Assembly: GCF_002849715.1 (NCBI RefSeq)
Contig: NZ_CP018863.1
Coordinates: 4,154,001-4,218,000, forward strand
Direction of reading: 5' to 3'
Length of the DNA: 64,000 bases
From: Arthrobacter crystallopoietes
Lineage (GTDB): Bacteria; Actinomycetota; Actinomycetes; Actinomycetales; Micrococcaceae
Below, one piece after another: positions 48,904 through 56,844 of this stretch. A program made the position numbers and the translations under genes. The notes beneath the pieces were generated by a model. It had not been told where the DNA came from. It saw nothing but the letters and a program-made list of their open reading frames with translations, and searched no databases. Position 1 is the first letter of the stretch, and each line of letters starts with the position of its first letter.

Positions 48904-49341
48904 ATGGCCATCAAAATTGAGAATGTGGGTATCGCTGTTCGCGACATCGAAGCAGCAATCGCGTTTTTCACCGATCTCGGTCTTGCACTCATCGGCCGTG
49001 ACACAGTCAGCGGCGAGTGGACCGACACTGCCGTTGGACTCGATGGAAACCACGCCAAGATCGCGATGTTACAGACGCCGGACGGTCATGGTCGACTCGA
49101 GCTCTTCGAATACATCCATCCCGAAGCAATCGAGTTGCACCCGACCCGTCCCAACGACATCGGTATGCACCGTGTGGCCTTCTCGGTCGACAACATCGAT
49201 GAGGCCCTCGAGATAGCGGCAAAGCACGGATGCCATCCGCTACGCGGTGTGGCGACCTATGAGGACGTCTACAAACTCACCTACCTCCGCGGCCCCAGCG
49301 GAATCCTCGTGATGCTCGCCGAGGAACTAAAGAAAGGCTGA
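48904..49341 (+). CDS. VOC-family protein, methylmalonyl-CoA epimerase-like fold
   Basis: The product (145 aa) has one glyoxalase-type unit: IKIENVGIAVRDIEAAIAFF, then GHGRLELFEYIHPEA, GMHRVAFSVDNIDEALE and YLRGPSGILVMLAEEL. The potential metal ligands His (in DIGMHRVAF) and Glu (terminal strand) are present. The substrate is unknown. It is isolated between the divergent LuxR gene and the DUF1801 gene. Confidence 0.82.
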   Translation: MAIKIENVGIAVRDIEAAIAFFTDLGLALIGRDTVSGEWTDTAVGLDGNHAKIAMLQTPDGHGRLELFEYIHPEAIELHPTRPNDIGMHRVAFSVDNIDEALEIAAKHGCHPLRGVATYEDVYKLTYLRGPSGILVMLAEELKKG

Positions 49342-49435
49342 CACCCGTATCGGCCCAATTGCATATGCTCGGACTTGTACCATCGCTCAAGATGCGGCAC
49401 TAGCCCCACATAACGTCGGCGAAGAGGGAGACACC

Positions 49436-49795
49436 ATGACATCGAGTTCGATCATCGAGTACATCGACGGGTACGACGGTGAGGTACGGGATCGGCTGCT
49501 GACCGTGTACGAACTGATCCGGTCGGCCGTGCCCGATGAAGCAGTGGAATCAATCAGTTGGCGTATGCCGACCTTCAAACTCGGCACCGAGCCGTTGTTC
49601 TTCTTCACCGGCGCAAAACGCCACATCGGGTTCTATCCGACTCCGGACGCGATCGCGCATTTCTCAACAGAGCTGGCCGCATATGGAACCACCGAGCACG
49701 CTATCCAGTTGCGCCATGATGCCCCGCTGCCGACCGAGCTCATCCGCGAGATAATCGCTTGGCGGCTACAGCAGCTGCCGTCAGACAGGGTTTGA
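49436..49795 (+). CDS. DUF1801 (iron-chaperone-like) protein
   Basis: The product (119 aa) shows the DUF1801 pattern: IIEYIDGYDGEVRDRLLTVY, AVESISWRMPTFKLG, FFFTGAKRHIGFYPTPDAI. The fold is related to frataxin-like Fra/YdhG proteins, but a role in iron handling is not established here. GGAGA lies 5 nt upstream. It is a typical accessory-region gene in actinobacteria. Confidence 0.82.
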   Translation: MTSSSIIEYIDGYDGEVRDRLLTVYELIRSAVPDEAVESISWRMPTFKLGTEPLFFFTGAKRHIGFYPTPDAIAHFSTELAAYGTTEHAIQLRHDAPLPTELIREIIAWRLQQLPSDRV

Positions 49796-49840
49796 GTCAG
49801 TCACCTCGGCGCACCGCACCGGGGCGCTGCTGAGCCGCGT

Positions 49841-51022
49841 TCACCGGTTAGCGGCCAGCACCGCCGCGAGACCCTCTTGCAGATCCTTGACGAAATACTC
49901 GGGAACCTCCAGCGACGGGAAGTGTCCACCGATTTCGGGCGAGTTCCATCGGACGATCTGTTGGTACCGCTCCTGTGCCCAGGCGCGCGGACACTTCTCG
50001 ATGTCGCGCGGATAAATGCTGATTGCTGAGGGGACGTCGACCCGAAGCTCGGGATCCAGCGCGTTGATACCGCCGTGACTTTCGTAGTAGATGCGGGCCG
50101 CCGACGCGCCGGTCCGTGTCAGCCAATACAAGGTAACGTCGTCAAGAATCCTGTCGATGGAAATCGACTCGAACGGGCTGTCCTCGGTATCCGTCCAGTC
50201 AGCGAACTTGTCAAGAATCCAGGCAAGGAGCCCGACCGGCGAATCAACGAGCGAGTAGCCGACGGTCTGTGGACGGGTCGCCTGCTGCTTCGCGTACGCC
50301 GCGCGGTGGTCCCAGAAATCGCGGGTTTCCTCGGTCCACCTGCGCTCGGCCGCCGTCAGCCCGTCCGTTGCCAACCCGGGCGGTGCCTGAGCCAACGTGG
50401 TATGGATGCCGAGGACATGCTCCTGGAACCTGCCGCCGAGAACCGCGGTGATCACACCTCCCCAGTCGCCACCGTGGGCGGCGAACTTGCCGTAGCCGAG
50501 CCGTCCCATCAGTTCCACCCATGCGGCGGCGATCCTTCCGGTCCCCCACCCGGTGGTGGCCGGCTTGTCGCTGTAGCCAAAGCCCGGCAACGACGGAACG
50601 ACGACGTGGAACGCCGGCGCCTCTGGATCTTTCGGATCCGCCAGCTCGTCTACGACATCAACGAACTCAGCAATGCTGCCCGGCCAGCCGTGCGTCAGGA
50701 TTAGAGGAGTAGCATCTGCGCGCGCGGATCGGCGGTGCAGGAAGTGGATTCCCAGATCACTAATGACCGTGCGGAACTGGCCGATGCGGTTAAGGCGCTC
50801 TTCGAACGACCGCCAGTTGTAGCCGGTGCGCCAGTAGTTCACGACATCGACCAGATCGGCGAGAGGAACACCCTGCTCCCACCGTCGAGGGTCGGGCGCG
50901 GCGCGATAGACCGTCTCGGCCTCCGGCAGCCGCGCCGCGGCCAATCGTCTGTGCAGATCATCAAGATCGGCGTCACTTGCATGGGCTTCAAATGCTTGCA
51001 CGTCGCCGGTTAGACGAGACAT
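49841..51022 (-). CDS. Epoxide hydrolase (EHN-type alpha/beta hydrolase)
   Basis: The product (393 aa) has an N-terminal EHN domain (DLDDLHRRLAAARLPEAE, VNYWRTGYNWRSFEERLN), then the alpha/beta hydrolase core: oxyanion motif ILTHGWPGSIAEF, nucleophile Asp in AAHGGDWGGVITAVL, lid Tyr residues, and catalytic His in IGGHFPSLEVPEYFV. This is the juvenile-hormone/microsomal-type epoxide hydrolase family. It probably detoxifies or assimilates epoxides. GGAGGAC precedes the ATG. It is transcribed alone, convergent with DUF1801. Confidence 0.9.
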   Translation of the reverse strand: MSRLTGDVQAFEAHASDADLDDLHRRLAAARLPEAETVYRAAPDPRRWEQGVPLADLVDVVNYWRTGYNWRSFEERLNRIGQFRTVISDLGIHFLHRRSARADATPLILTHGWPGSIAEFVDVVDELADPKDPEAPAFHVVVPSLPGFGYSDKPATTGWGTGRIAAAWVELMGRLGYGKFAAHGGDWGGVITAVLGGRFQEHVLGIHTTLAQAPPGLATDGLTAAERRWTEETRDFWDHRAAYAKQQATRPQTVGYSLVDSPVGLLAWILDKFADWTDTEDSPFESISIDRILDDVTLYWLTRTGASAARIYYESHGGINALDPELRVDVPSAISIYPRDIEKCPRAWAQERYQQIVRWNSPEIGGHFPSLEVPEYFVKDLQEGLAAVLAANR

Positions 51023-51126
51023 GAGTCCTCCTGGCGGTCGCGGAGCCTGCTAAGACATGACACAAACAAGCCTAAGTGTGACTGCGGGATCTGGTGATCT
51101 ACGAGTCCCGGCTGGAGTCGGCGCGC

Positions 51127-51690
51127 TCAGCGCCTCGTCTCGTACCTGGTTAGGACCACGCCGCCGGGAAACGTCCGTGTCTCCACCAAGTTCAGATTCA
51201 CCCAGCTATCCAGCGCGGTGAAGAACGGCGTGCCGCCGCCCACCAGGACCGGATGGGTCACGATTGTGTACTCGTCGATCAGCCCGGCCCGCATGGCCGC
51301 TCCGGCGAACGTTGCGCCACCAACCCTCATCGGCTCGCCGTCGTCAGCCTTGAGCCGGGTGATCTCCGCGACCGCGTCGCCGGTGACCAGGCGCGTGTTC
51401 CAGTCGACCTTCTCCATCGACGAGGAGAACACTACCTTCGGTGTGTCCCGCCAGTTCCGCGCGAACTCGATCTCGGCCGGGGTGGCATTGGGCTGCTGGT
51501 CGCCGGTTGGCCAGTAGGAACTCATGGTCTCCCACAGCTTGCGTCCATACAGCAACAGGCCGATCGCCCGCTCCTCGTCGAGCCACCACTGGAACAGTTC
51601 GTCGCTTGGATCGCTCCAGCCGATGTCGTCGCCGGCGGCAGAGATGTAGCCGTCCAAAGTCAGGTTCATGCCGTAGATTAGCTTCCGCAC
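51127..51690 (-). CDS. Dihydrofolate-reductase-family (RibD C-terminal-like) protein
   Basis: The product (187 aa) has the DHFR/RibD-C fold: MRKLIYGMNLTLDGYISAAG, FQWWLDEERAIGLLLYGRKL, then the NADP-binding GEPMRVGGATFAGAAMRAGL and HPVLVGGGTPFF. These orphan reductases occur widely in actinobacteria without a known substrate. It starts with GTG 51690, with GGAAGG about 8 nt upstream. A second member of the same family lies at 51900-52502 on the same strand; the two are only distantly similar. Confidence 0.88.
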   Translation of the reverse strand: MRKLIYGMNLTLDGYISAAGDDIGWSDPSDELFQWWLDEERAIGLLLYGRKLWETMSSYWPTGDQQPNATPAEIEFARNWRDTPKVVFSSSMEKVDWNTRLVTGDAVAEITRLKADDGEPMRVGGATFAGAAMRAGLIDEYTIVTHPVLVGGGTPFFTALDSWVNLNLVETRTFPGGVVLTRYETRR

Positions 51691-51899
51691 AGTGCCAGCC
51701 TTCCGTCAGTCGGTCTCCACTGTATAAAACGGGTGTGGCGCGGGAAACCTCGTCGGTGCGCTATCTGCACTTGCAGGTAGTCCTCGTGCCCGGGGCGCAG
51801 CGTGGCGAACATTTGAATCCTTCGTTTTCCGAGTTAGTACCACCGGCAGGCGGCAGGTGCGGCGGAATGGACGATTTGCAATGCTGGTCGCGGAGCAGC

Positions 51900-52502
51900 T
51901 CATTCGGCCATGCTCCCCGTCACCGGAGGTCCCTCGAGGCGCCGGTAGCGCATCAGCAGCACACCCGCCGGGTACGGTTTCGGCGGCTCGACCAGCTCGA
52001 AGCGGGTAGCTGCCGTGCCTTCCGGGAACAGCTTCTTTCCCTTCCCGAGCACGACCGGGCACACCCACAGGTTCACCCGGTCGACCAGTCCTTCGCGGAA
52101 CAGAGTCTGCAGCAGATTGCCACTGCCCCAGGTATGGATCTGCCGATGGCGCTCGCGCAGTTCGGGTACTTGGGTTGCGGCGTCGGAAATCTGGGTGCTG
52201 GTGTCCCAGGACAGCTCCGGCCTGCCGCGGGAGGCGACGTACTTGGGCACTCGGCCGAAGGCTTGGCCGATCTCGTCGGTCTTGCCCGGCCAGTAGCTGC
52301 GGAAGATATCGTACGTCGTGCGGCCCAGCAGCAGGGCATCAGCTTCCTGAACATCCGCGTCCACCTGTTCGCCGGACTCCCGATCCCAAAATGGGCGTTC
52401 CCATCCGGCGTACTCGAAATCCCCGTCCTGGACGGTGGGGCCACCATTAGCCTGGATCACTCCGTCCATCGTGACGTTCATATTGACGTGCAGCTCACCC
52501 AT
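51900..52502 (-). CDS. Dihydrofolate-reductase-family (RibD C-terminal-like) protein
   Basis: The product (200 aa) begins MGELHVNMNVTMDGVIQANG, has DADVQEADALLLGRTTYDIF, the NADP-binding segment HTWGSGNLLQTLFREGLVDR, and CPVVLGKGKKLFPEGTAATRF. This is the yfkO/yyaP-like RibD-C group rather than true DHFR. AGGAG lies 8 nt upstream of ATG 52502. The 209-nt gap to the other reductase gene has no recognised signals. Confidence 0.88.
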   Translation of the reverse strand: MGELHVNMNVTMDGVIQANGGPTVQDGDFEYAGWERPFWDRESGEQVDADVQEADALLLGRTTYDIFRSYWPGKTDEIGQAFGRVPKYVASRGRPELSWDTSTQISDAATQVPELRERHRQIHTWGSGNLLQTLFREGLVDRVNLWVCPVVLGKGKKLFPEGTAATRFELVEPPKPYPAGVLLMRYRRLEGPPVTGSMAE

Positions 52503-52769
52503 GTCGCTATCTCCTCACTATTCTCATAGCGTCCTTTCGGTTCACCTTCGCGGCCAGGATCCGACACATGACTCGCGCCCACGGCCCGGGCGCTGTTGCG
52601 GCCGTGACAAATCGCTCTTGCTTATTCACGGTACGTCGGCTCTGCACCTCTGTATAGAGAAATCAAATCGTTAGAGAGCTGCCTCGACCGGGGTCCCCGC
52701 CAGGAAACTGCCCATTGGAGGATCCGCCGACGGACACGTAGGCCTTTTCCTCCTACTACTCTCTTAAGC
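52503..52769. other. Gap of 267 nt with no gene recognised
   Basis: This gap separates two divergent genes, so both promoters should be here. A - strand stretch near 52676-52745 reads AYVSVGGSSNGQFPGGDPGR before a stop. It resembles a protein C-terminus, but no family can be assigned. Confidence 0.3.
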
Positions 52770-53369
52770 ATGGCTGATGAACTTGTCCGAGCCGCATACA
52801 GTACACGTGCTGCCGAATACACGAGCCTTCTCGGTTCCGTTGAGGACATGCACGAGCTGGACCGGGAACGCATCGAACGTTGGGCCCAAGGCATTGATGG
52901 GCAAGTAATCGACATCGGTTGCGGCCCCGGCCATTGGACGAATTTTCTACACCAGCGCGGCGTGAAAGTGCACGGTATCGATCTGGTTCCCGAGTTCATC
53001 GACAGTGCGCGGGAACGCTTCCCTGGCGTGCCATTTCAGGTCGCCTCGTTCAGAGATCTCGACGTGCCAGCTGGATCGCTGCACGGAGTGCTCGCGTGGT
53101 ATTCCTTGATCCACGTTCGCCCAAACGAGATGCCTGCAGTTCTCTCCAAGATCGCTGGCGCACTCGCGCCCGGAGGGCGCCTTCTTATCGGATTCTTTCA
53201 GGGTGGTTCCGCCGAGCCTTTTGAGCATGCAATCACAACGGCGCACTATTGGCCGGTAGAGCAGATGCGACAGATGCTCAGCGAAACAGGATTTAACGTG
53301 TTGAACGTAGAGGCACGTCAGGACTCGGGTAAACGGCCGCACGCGGCCATCGTCGCCACCATGCAATAA
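52770..53369 (+). CDS. Class I SAM-dependent methyltransferase
   Basis: The product (199 aa) is compact. Motif I is VIDIGCGPGHWTNFLHQRG, motif II is VHGIDLVPEFIDSARERF, motif III is VLAWYSLIHVRPNEMPAVL, and GGRLLIGFFQGGS follows. It is a typical small methyltransferase of the Methyltransf_11/25 type with unknown acceptor. No Shine-Dalgarno sequence is evident before ATG 52770. It marks the left side of the accessory island. Confidence 0.86.
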   Translation: MADELVRAAYSTRAAEYTSLLGSVEDMHELDRERIERWAQGIDGQVIDIGCGPGHWTNFLHQRGVKVHGIDLVPEFIDSARERFPGVPFQVASFRDLDVPAGSLHGVLAWYSLIHVRPNEMPAVLSKIAGALAPGGRLLIGFFQGGSAEPFEHAITTAHYWPVEQMRQMLSETGFNVLNVEARQDSGKRPHAAIVATMQ

Positions 53370-53491
53370 GGGGATCGGCGAACGAGACGGCAGTCTTGCT
53401 GCCGACTGCTTCCGGCTTCGGACCGGGGTCCGTTCATCAGATCGGGACTGCTGGTCAGCTCGTCCGCGGCGACATGACGCAAGGCCGTACG

Positions 53492-53908
53492 CTACGGGTA
53501 GGGCACCACATAATGGTGCCGGCCGAGGCGCCATTCAAGGCCGTCCACCTCGATCCTAACGATCGGTGCCGTGCCCGGGCGGAACAGCCGCCGCCGCCGT
53601 TCGACACGAGCTTTGCCTTGAAGGTAGGCGCGCATGACGAGGCAAAGCCTTCGAAGCTCGCTTTCCTTCTCCTGCTCCACGTCGTCGTAGTCGAAGACGG
53701 TGGCTTGGACGTTCAGTTCGGGGATGAAGGCATCCATCCACTCGTAGCTGGCGCGAATGATTGCTGTATGGTCCGGGTTGAGCTGGCTGCTCACATGGAC
53801 GCCGTGGAGCCAGGAATCATCGCTGGAGCCAGCATCTGTCACGGTGAAATTCTCGTCGTACACCTCAGCGACGACCCGGTGAAGCATGGCCTTGATGTCG
53901 ATGGTCAC
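53492..53908 (-). CDS. Hypothetical protein, small acidic/basic cytosolic
   Basis: The product (138 aa) is not recognised. It starts with GTG 53908 (MTIDIKAMLHRVVAEVYDEN) and has no signal or membrane segment. The N-terminal two thirds are acidic and aromatic (SYEWMDAFIPELNVQATVFD). The C-terminal third is Arg-rich with KARVERRRRLFRPG and ends in EWRLGRHHYVVPYP. Size and composition are like the immunity or accessory proteins of polymorphic toxin islands, but that is only an analogy. Base composition is lower in G+C than the core genes by eye. The Shine-Dalgarno sequence is weak. Confidence 0.6.
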   Translation of the reverse strand: MTIDIKAMLHRVVAEVYDENFTVTDAGSSDDSWLHGVHVSSQLNPDHTAIIRASYEWMDAFIPELNVQATVFDYDDVEQEKESELRRLCLVMRAYLQGKARVERRRRLFRPGTAPIVRIEVDGLEWRLGRHHYVVPYP

Positions 53909-54251
53909 GATGACAGTCTCTCAGGTGCTTCCGGCCGTGGCACAAACCGGCGGCGGTCCGAGGATGTCGGCAAGGTATTCCCATGCACGCTGGCGAAGGT
54001 GGGGTGGAAATCTGAGTCGTAGTTCCTATCCATAAAGGATGGCTTACCAGTACACCTACCTTGCCCAGCCGGGCCCCGAGCTCGGCATAAAGGTCGATGC
54101 CACGAAGACGTACAAGGCAGGCATCGTCTGGCGGTCGACAGTTGCATGTGCGCAAAAGAAGTTAGCTCTAGCTTGGCCGGACCAACCGTAAAATCCAGGA
54201 GAGCAGAGCGCCGCGGCGTAGGCTTTCTGCACGACCATCGAAAGGAACAAC
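53909..54251. other. Gap of 343 nt holding the left end of repeat copy 1
   Basis: From 54038 this gap is nearly identical to 56626-56844. It contains a short - strand reading frame remnant (54040-54155) and the upstream region, including AAAGGAA at 54241-54247, of the 172-aa gene. No terminator or RNA gene is seen. Confidence 0.5.
54040..54155 (-). pseudogene. Possible coding remnant inside the repeat
   Basis: On the - strand a frame reads RGIDLYAELGARLGKVGVLV, which looks protein-like and stops matching anything at the repeat boundary. In copy 2 the 5-nt insertion shifts this frame. It may be the end of a gene captured at the edge of the duplicated unit. No family is recognised and it may be fortuitous. 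Confidence 0.25.
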
Positions 54252-54770
54252 GTGAACGTCCTGTCTCTCGTCAAGCAGACCATCACGTTTACTGAAGTTC
54301 GTCGGCGGTTGTTCTTTCGCCGGGAAACAGAGCGAGTGCGAACCTTTCTGGATTTCGCTATCGACGGGGTACCGCTGCGCGAGCTTGCCCTCGCATGGGA
54401 CCCCTCCGTGGATACAGACAGGTTCTCCACCAAGCTGACCGAGGATGACCCGCACGAAGCGGCCGACGAGATCGACGCGCTGCTGGGCCGAATGGGACTC
54501 GAGCCCAACGAGTATCAGGGATTGCTGTTCCTCCCCGGCAGCCAAAACATAACGGCCGATGGTCTCGCGGCACAACTGTCCTTCGAAACGGACCATGTCG
54601 TATGGGGAAATTTCGCGTGGGGCGACGCCAGCCCCTGGCTCGACTTCGACGCCTCCCACCGAATCGAGAACGCGCCGATGTTCACCTTTGACCGACTTCA
54701 GTACGAAACCGTGCTCCTTGAGGCTCGTGACCACTACATCCGCTACATCGCTGGGCCGAGTCGTGGTTGA
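54252..54770 (+). CDS. Hypothetical 172-aa protein, duplicated (copy 1)
   Basis: GTG 54252 has AAGGAA 4-5 nt upstream. The protein is soluble: a basic N-terminus (TFTEVRRRLFFRRETERVRT), an acidic middle (TEDDPHEAADEIDALLGRMG), and an aromatic C-terminal half (VVWGNFAWGDASPWLDFDAS, then FDRLQYETVLLEARDHYIRY). I do not recognise a family. The paralogue at 56845-57363 differs at 11 of 172 positions, nearly all between residues 41 and 143, while residues 1-40 and 144-172 are identical. Several changes alter charge. Tandem paralogues that vary in the centre recall immunity proteins with different specificities, but no cognate toxin is seen in the window. Confidence 0.7.
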   Translation: MNVLSLVKQTITFTEVRRRLFFRRETERVRTFLDFAIDGVPLRELALAWDPSVDTDRFSTKLTEDDPHEAADEIDALLGRMGLEPNEYQGLLFLPGSQNITADGLAAQLSFETDHVVWGNFAWGDASPWLDFDASHRIENAPMFTFDRLQYETVLLEARDHYIRYIAGPSRG

Positions 54771-54854
54771 GTGATCGTCCTGCATTATTCACAGCGCGCC
54801 AAAGAGCGGGCCGGTAGTCGATCGGCTTATGGAAGAGACAGCGAACCTCGATGA

Positions 54855-55397
54855 TCAGCGCCACGGGATCTTTGAACGGACTCTGTTGATTTCCTTGAGC
54901 GCATACGCGGCGTCGGCCTCCACCGGGATGTCTTGCCTGTCCGTCCAGCGCCAGAATCGCTCAGCCTCGTCAAGCAATTCGAGGCAGAAGCTGACAGGTT
55001 CCACGCGGGCCTTGGTACGCGCGATGGTGAAGAGAGCTCCGCCGTGGATGCGTTCCAGAATGATGGGAGCGGGGCTATCGGGGAAGGACATTTCTCCCCG
55101 ACCGTCTGTTAGATAGCCCTCGACCACCATCACTAGGTAGTGCCAGATGCCGCAGACGTCGTCCCACACAGGGACACCGAGCAAGGGAATCCCCTCCCAG
55201 GTCAGGGTTACGACGCCGTCGTTGTATGTGAAGTGGTGGCGTTCCCCGGTACTCAGCCAGGCTTTCTTGCCCGCTTCTTCGTCGGCATAGAGGTCTACCA
55301 GGTACTTGTCCGGATGCTCTTCGAAATCCTCAAGATCCTGCACCCCGCGGACGAGAATGCCAGTAGTGCTAGTAAGGTGCTTCCTTTCTGCGCCCAA
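54855..55397 (-). CDS. Hypothetical protein between the repeat copies
   Basis: The product (up to 180 aa) is not recognised. It is soluble and acidic: GVQDLEDFEEHPDKYLVDLY, HFTYNDGVVTLTWEGIPLLG, WHYLVMVVEGYLTDGRGEMS, with a C-terminal helix YALKEINRVRSKIPWR. The frame opens at TTG 55397 without a good Shine-Dalgarno sequence; GTG starts further in (for example before QDLEDFEEH) are possible. The beta-rich central part resembles small immunity-type proteins in general shape only. It is convergent with the 172-aa gene copy 1. Confidence 0.6.
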   Translation of the reverse strand: MGAERKHLTSTTGILVRGVQDLEDFEEHPDKYLVDLYADEEAGKKAWLSTGERHHFTYNDGVVTLTWEGIPLLGVPVWDDVCGIWHYLVMVVEGYLTDGRGEMSFPDSPAPIILERIHGGALFTIARTKARVEPVSFCLELLDEAERFWRWTDRQDIPVEADAAYALKEINRVRSKIPWR

Positions 55398-55683
55398 GCT
55401 ACGGCTCCTTCAAGTTTTCATGTCTACTCTTGAATCTATTCCATCGGATGTGCTGGTTGAAATACCCGCGAGGAAGCACGGGGGTGGCGGGTCGGTTCAT
55501 TCAATAAGGATCCCTCCAACGGCCACTTTCTCTGGCGCGCATCTCTGAGTAACAGCACGACCTTCCTGGCAGCATGAATTATCCAAGGTTGAAGCGATGT
55601 AATGAAGGCTTGCTTGACTGCTGAGGTGCCCGGTGAGACCTCTACGAGCTACTTATTCGGGAACGAACAGGAGGTCGGAACAG

Positions 55684-56091
55684 GTGGAAGCAATAGACGG
55701 ACGAATCGTTGCTGTAGCGGTGGGTTTTGCTGTCCTTATCGTGCTGTTCATTGTTCTGCTCGTGCTCATGGCGCGACGGAGTAAGGGCACGAATGCCCGG
55801 AGCTCGATGAAAGGGATCAATGTAACAGGTGTCACGGCCTCGACCGTGATTGATTCGGGCGATAATCCCCAGGCGGTGATGGGACGAGTGCGGGATTTGA
55901 TTGCCCGGTCCCGCCGTTACAGTGATCTTTCGGAAGGAGACGACAGCTTACGGTTCCGGGTGAAGGGTAACTTCTGGAGTTGGGGCGGAGTGGTGACCCT
56001 CGATCTTGCACCGCACGACAGGGGAACGAGAATCCAAGCCCGTTGCCAGCCCTGGCTCAAGACAACGATGATCGACTACGGACAGAGGTAA
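55684..56091 (+). CDS. Hypothetical single-pass membrane protein, probably frameshifted
   Basis: GTG 55684 follows AGGAGGTC. The protein (135 aa as read) has one N-terminal membrane segment (residues about 6-29: IVAVAVGFAVLIVLFIVLLV) followed by RRSK and a soluble domain with SLRFRVKGNFWSWGGVVTLD. It ends at TAA 56089-56091 after DYGQR. In the neighbouring frame, reading continues without a stop to TAG 56156-56158 as RGKDLAEFVDAFLERETRSN. Removing one base near C56083 joins the two into one 158-residue or so protein. A 1-nt insertion, natural or from sequencing, is the simplest explanation. Function is unknown. Confidence 0.65.
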   Translation: MEAIDGRIVAVAVGFAVLIVLFIVLLVLMARRSKGTNARSSMKGINVTGVTASTVIDSGDNPQAVMGRVRDLIARSRRYSDLSEGDDSLRFRVKGNFWSWGGVVTLDLAPHDRGTRIQARCQPWLKTTMIDYGQR

Positions 56092-56179
56092 GGATTTAGC
56101 GGAGTTCGTTGATGCTTTCCTCGAAAGGGAAACCCGCAGTAATCCAAAGTTGGACTAGGAACGATCCGAGCGGTGTCGG

Positions 56180-56449
56180 TTAGCCTGGATGCTTTTCGGA
56201 ATTCTGGCTCCGCTTCTTATTGCGACGGGTGAGGACAGGCACCATGATTGCGGCACCAAGAACAAAGGCGCCAAGCAGGGCGAGTATTGCAATACCGAGA
56301 GTGAAGGCATCTTGAATAAGGTAGAAGACCAGCGCACCAAAGCCGGTTACCAATAGGTACCAAACCGCTCGGCCAAGGCCCGCCCGACCGTCTCCGCCTC
56401 GGGAATTATCCGGAACAAAACCCGGCGGGACGTGACCATTGTTGAACAT
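56180..56449 (-). CDS. Small two-TM membrane protein
   Basis: The product has 89 aa from ATG 56449. Two hydrophobic segments are visible (AVWYLLVTGFGALVFYLIQ and LGIAILALLGAFVLGAAIMV) with a short loop, followed by a basic tail TRRNKKRSQNSEKHPG. No family is recognised. The open frame extends to 56740 into the repeat, but the upstream part is out of character and is left out. It is convergent with the frameshifted membrane gene. Confidence 0.55.
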   Translation of the reverse strand: MFNNGHVPPGFVPDNSRGGDGRAGLGRAVWYLLVTGFGALVFYLIQDAFTLGIAILALLGAFVLGAAIMVPVLTRRNKKRSQNSEKHPG

Positions 56450-56844
56450 TTCCGGCCGCTTCCGTTGAGCCAGCGTGGAAAACCAGACTAACTGCTTCAG
56501 CAAAGGCCGGCCACAGACTTGAACGGCCTCGTGCAAGCGAAAGCTGCAGCTGGCGTCATTCTCCTGAGCGGTCGCTCCTTGAAAAAAGTGGCCCCGGCAC
56601 CACCAGCTCGTGAATCCTGTAAGCCGATGGCTTACCAGTACACCTACCTTGCCCAGCCGGGCCACGTCCCGAGCTCGGCATAAAGGTCGATGCCACGAAG
56701 TCGTACAAGGCAGGCATCGTCTGGCGGTCGACAGTTGCATGTGCGCAAAAGAAGTTAGCTCTAGCTTGGCCGGACCAACCGTAAAATCCAGGAGAGCAGA
56801 GCGCCGCGGCGTAGGCTTTCTGCACGACCATCGAAAGGAACAAC
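56450..56844. other. Gap of 395 nt, right half is the start of repeat copy 2
   Basis: Positions 56450-56625 are unique, with no gene recognised. From 56626 the sequence repeats 54038 onward, including the upstream AAAGGAA of the 172-aa gene. The frame of the - strand remnant is broken here by 5 extra bases. Confidence 0.5.

Larger units (their letters stand above)
54038..54826 (+). repeat. Large direct repeat, copy 1 (about 790 bp)
   Basis: This segment recurs in the same orientation at 56626-57419. The shared part starts at GATGGCTTACCAGTACACC and ends at GTCGATCGGC. It includes the whole 172-aa gene and about 210 nt upstream. Identity is very high at both ends and lower in the middle of the gene. 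Copy 2 has a 5-nt insertion (CACGT) near 56663. The copies are separated by about 1.8 kb holding three other genes. Confidence 0.93.

Noticed and set aside
54168..54785. - strand frames inside both repeat copies (also 56761-57378)
   Set aside because: They are conserved between copies only because the DNA is. Their composition and the Shine-Dalgarno placement favour the + strand gene.
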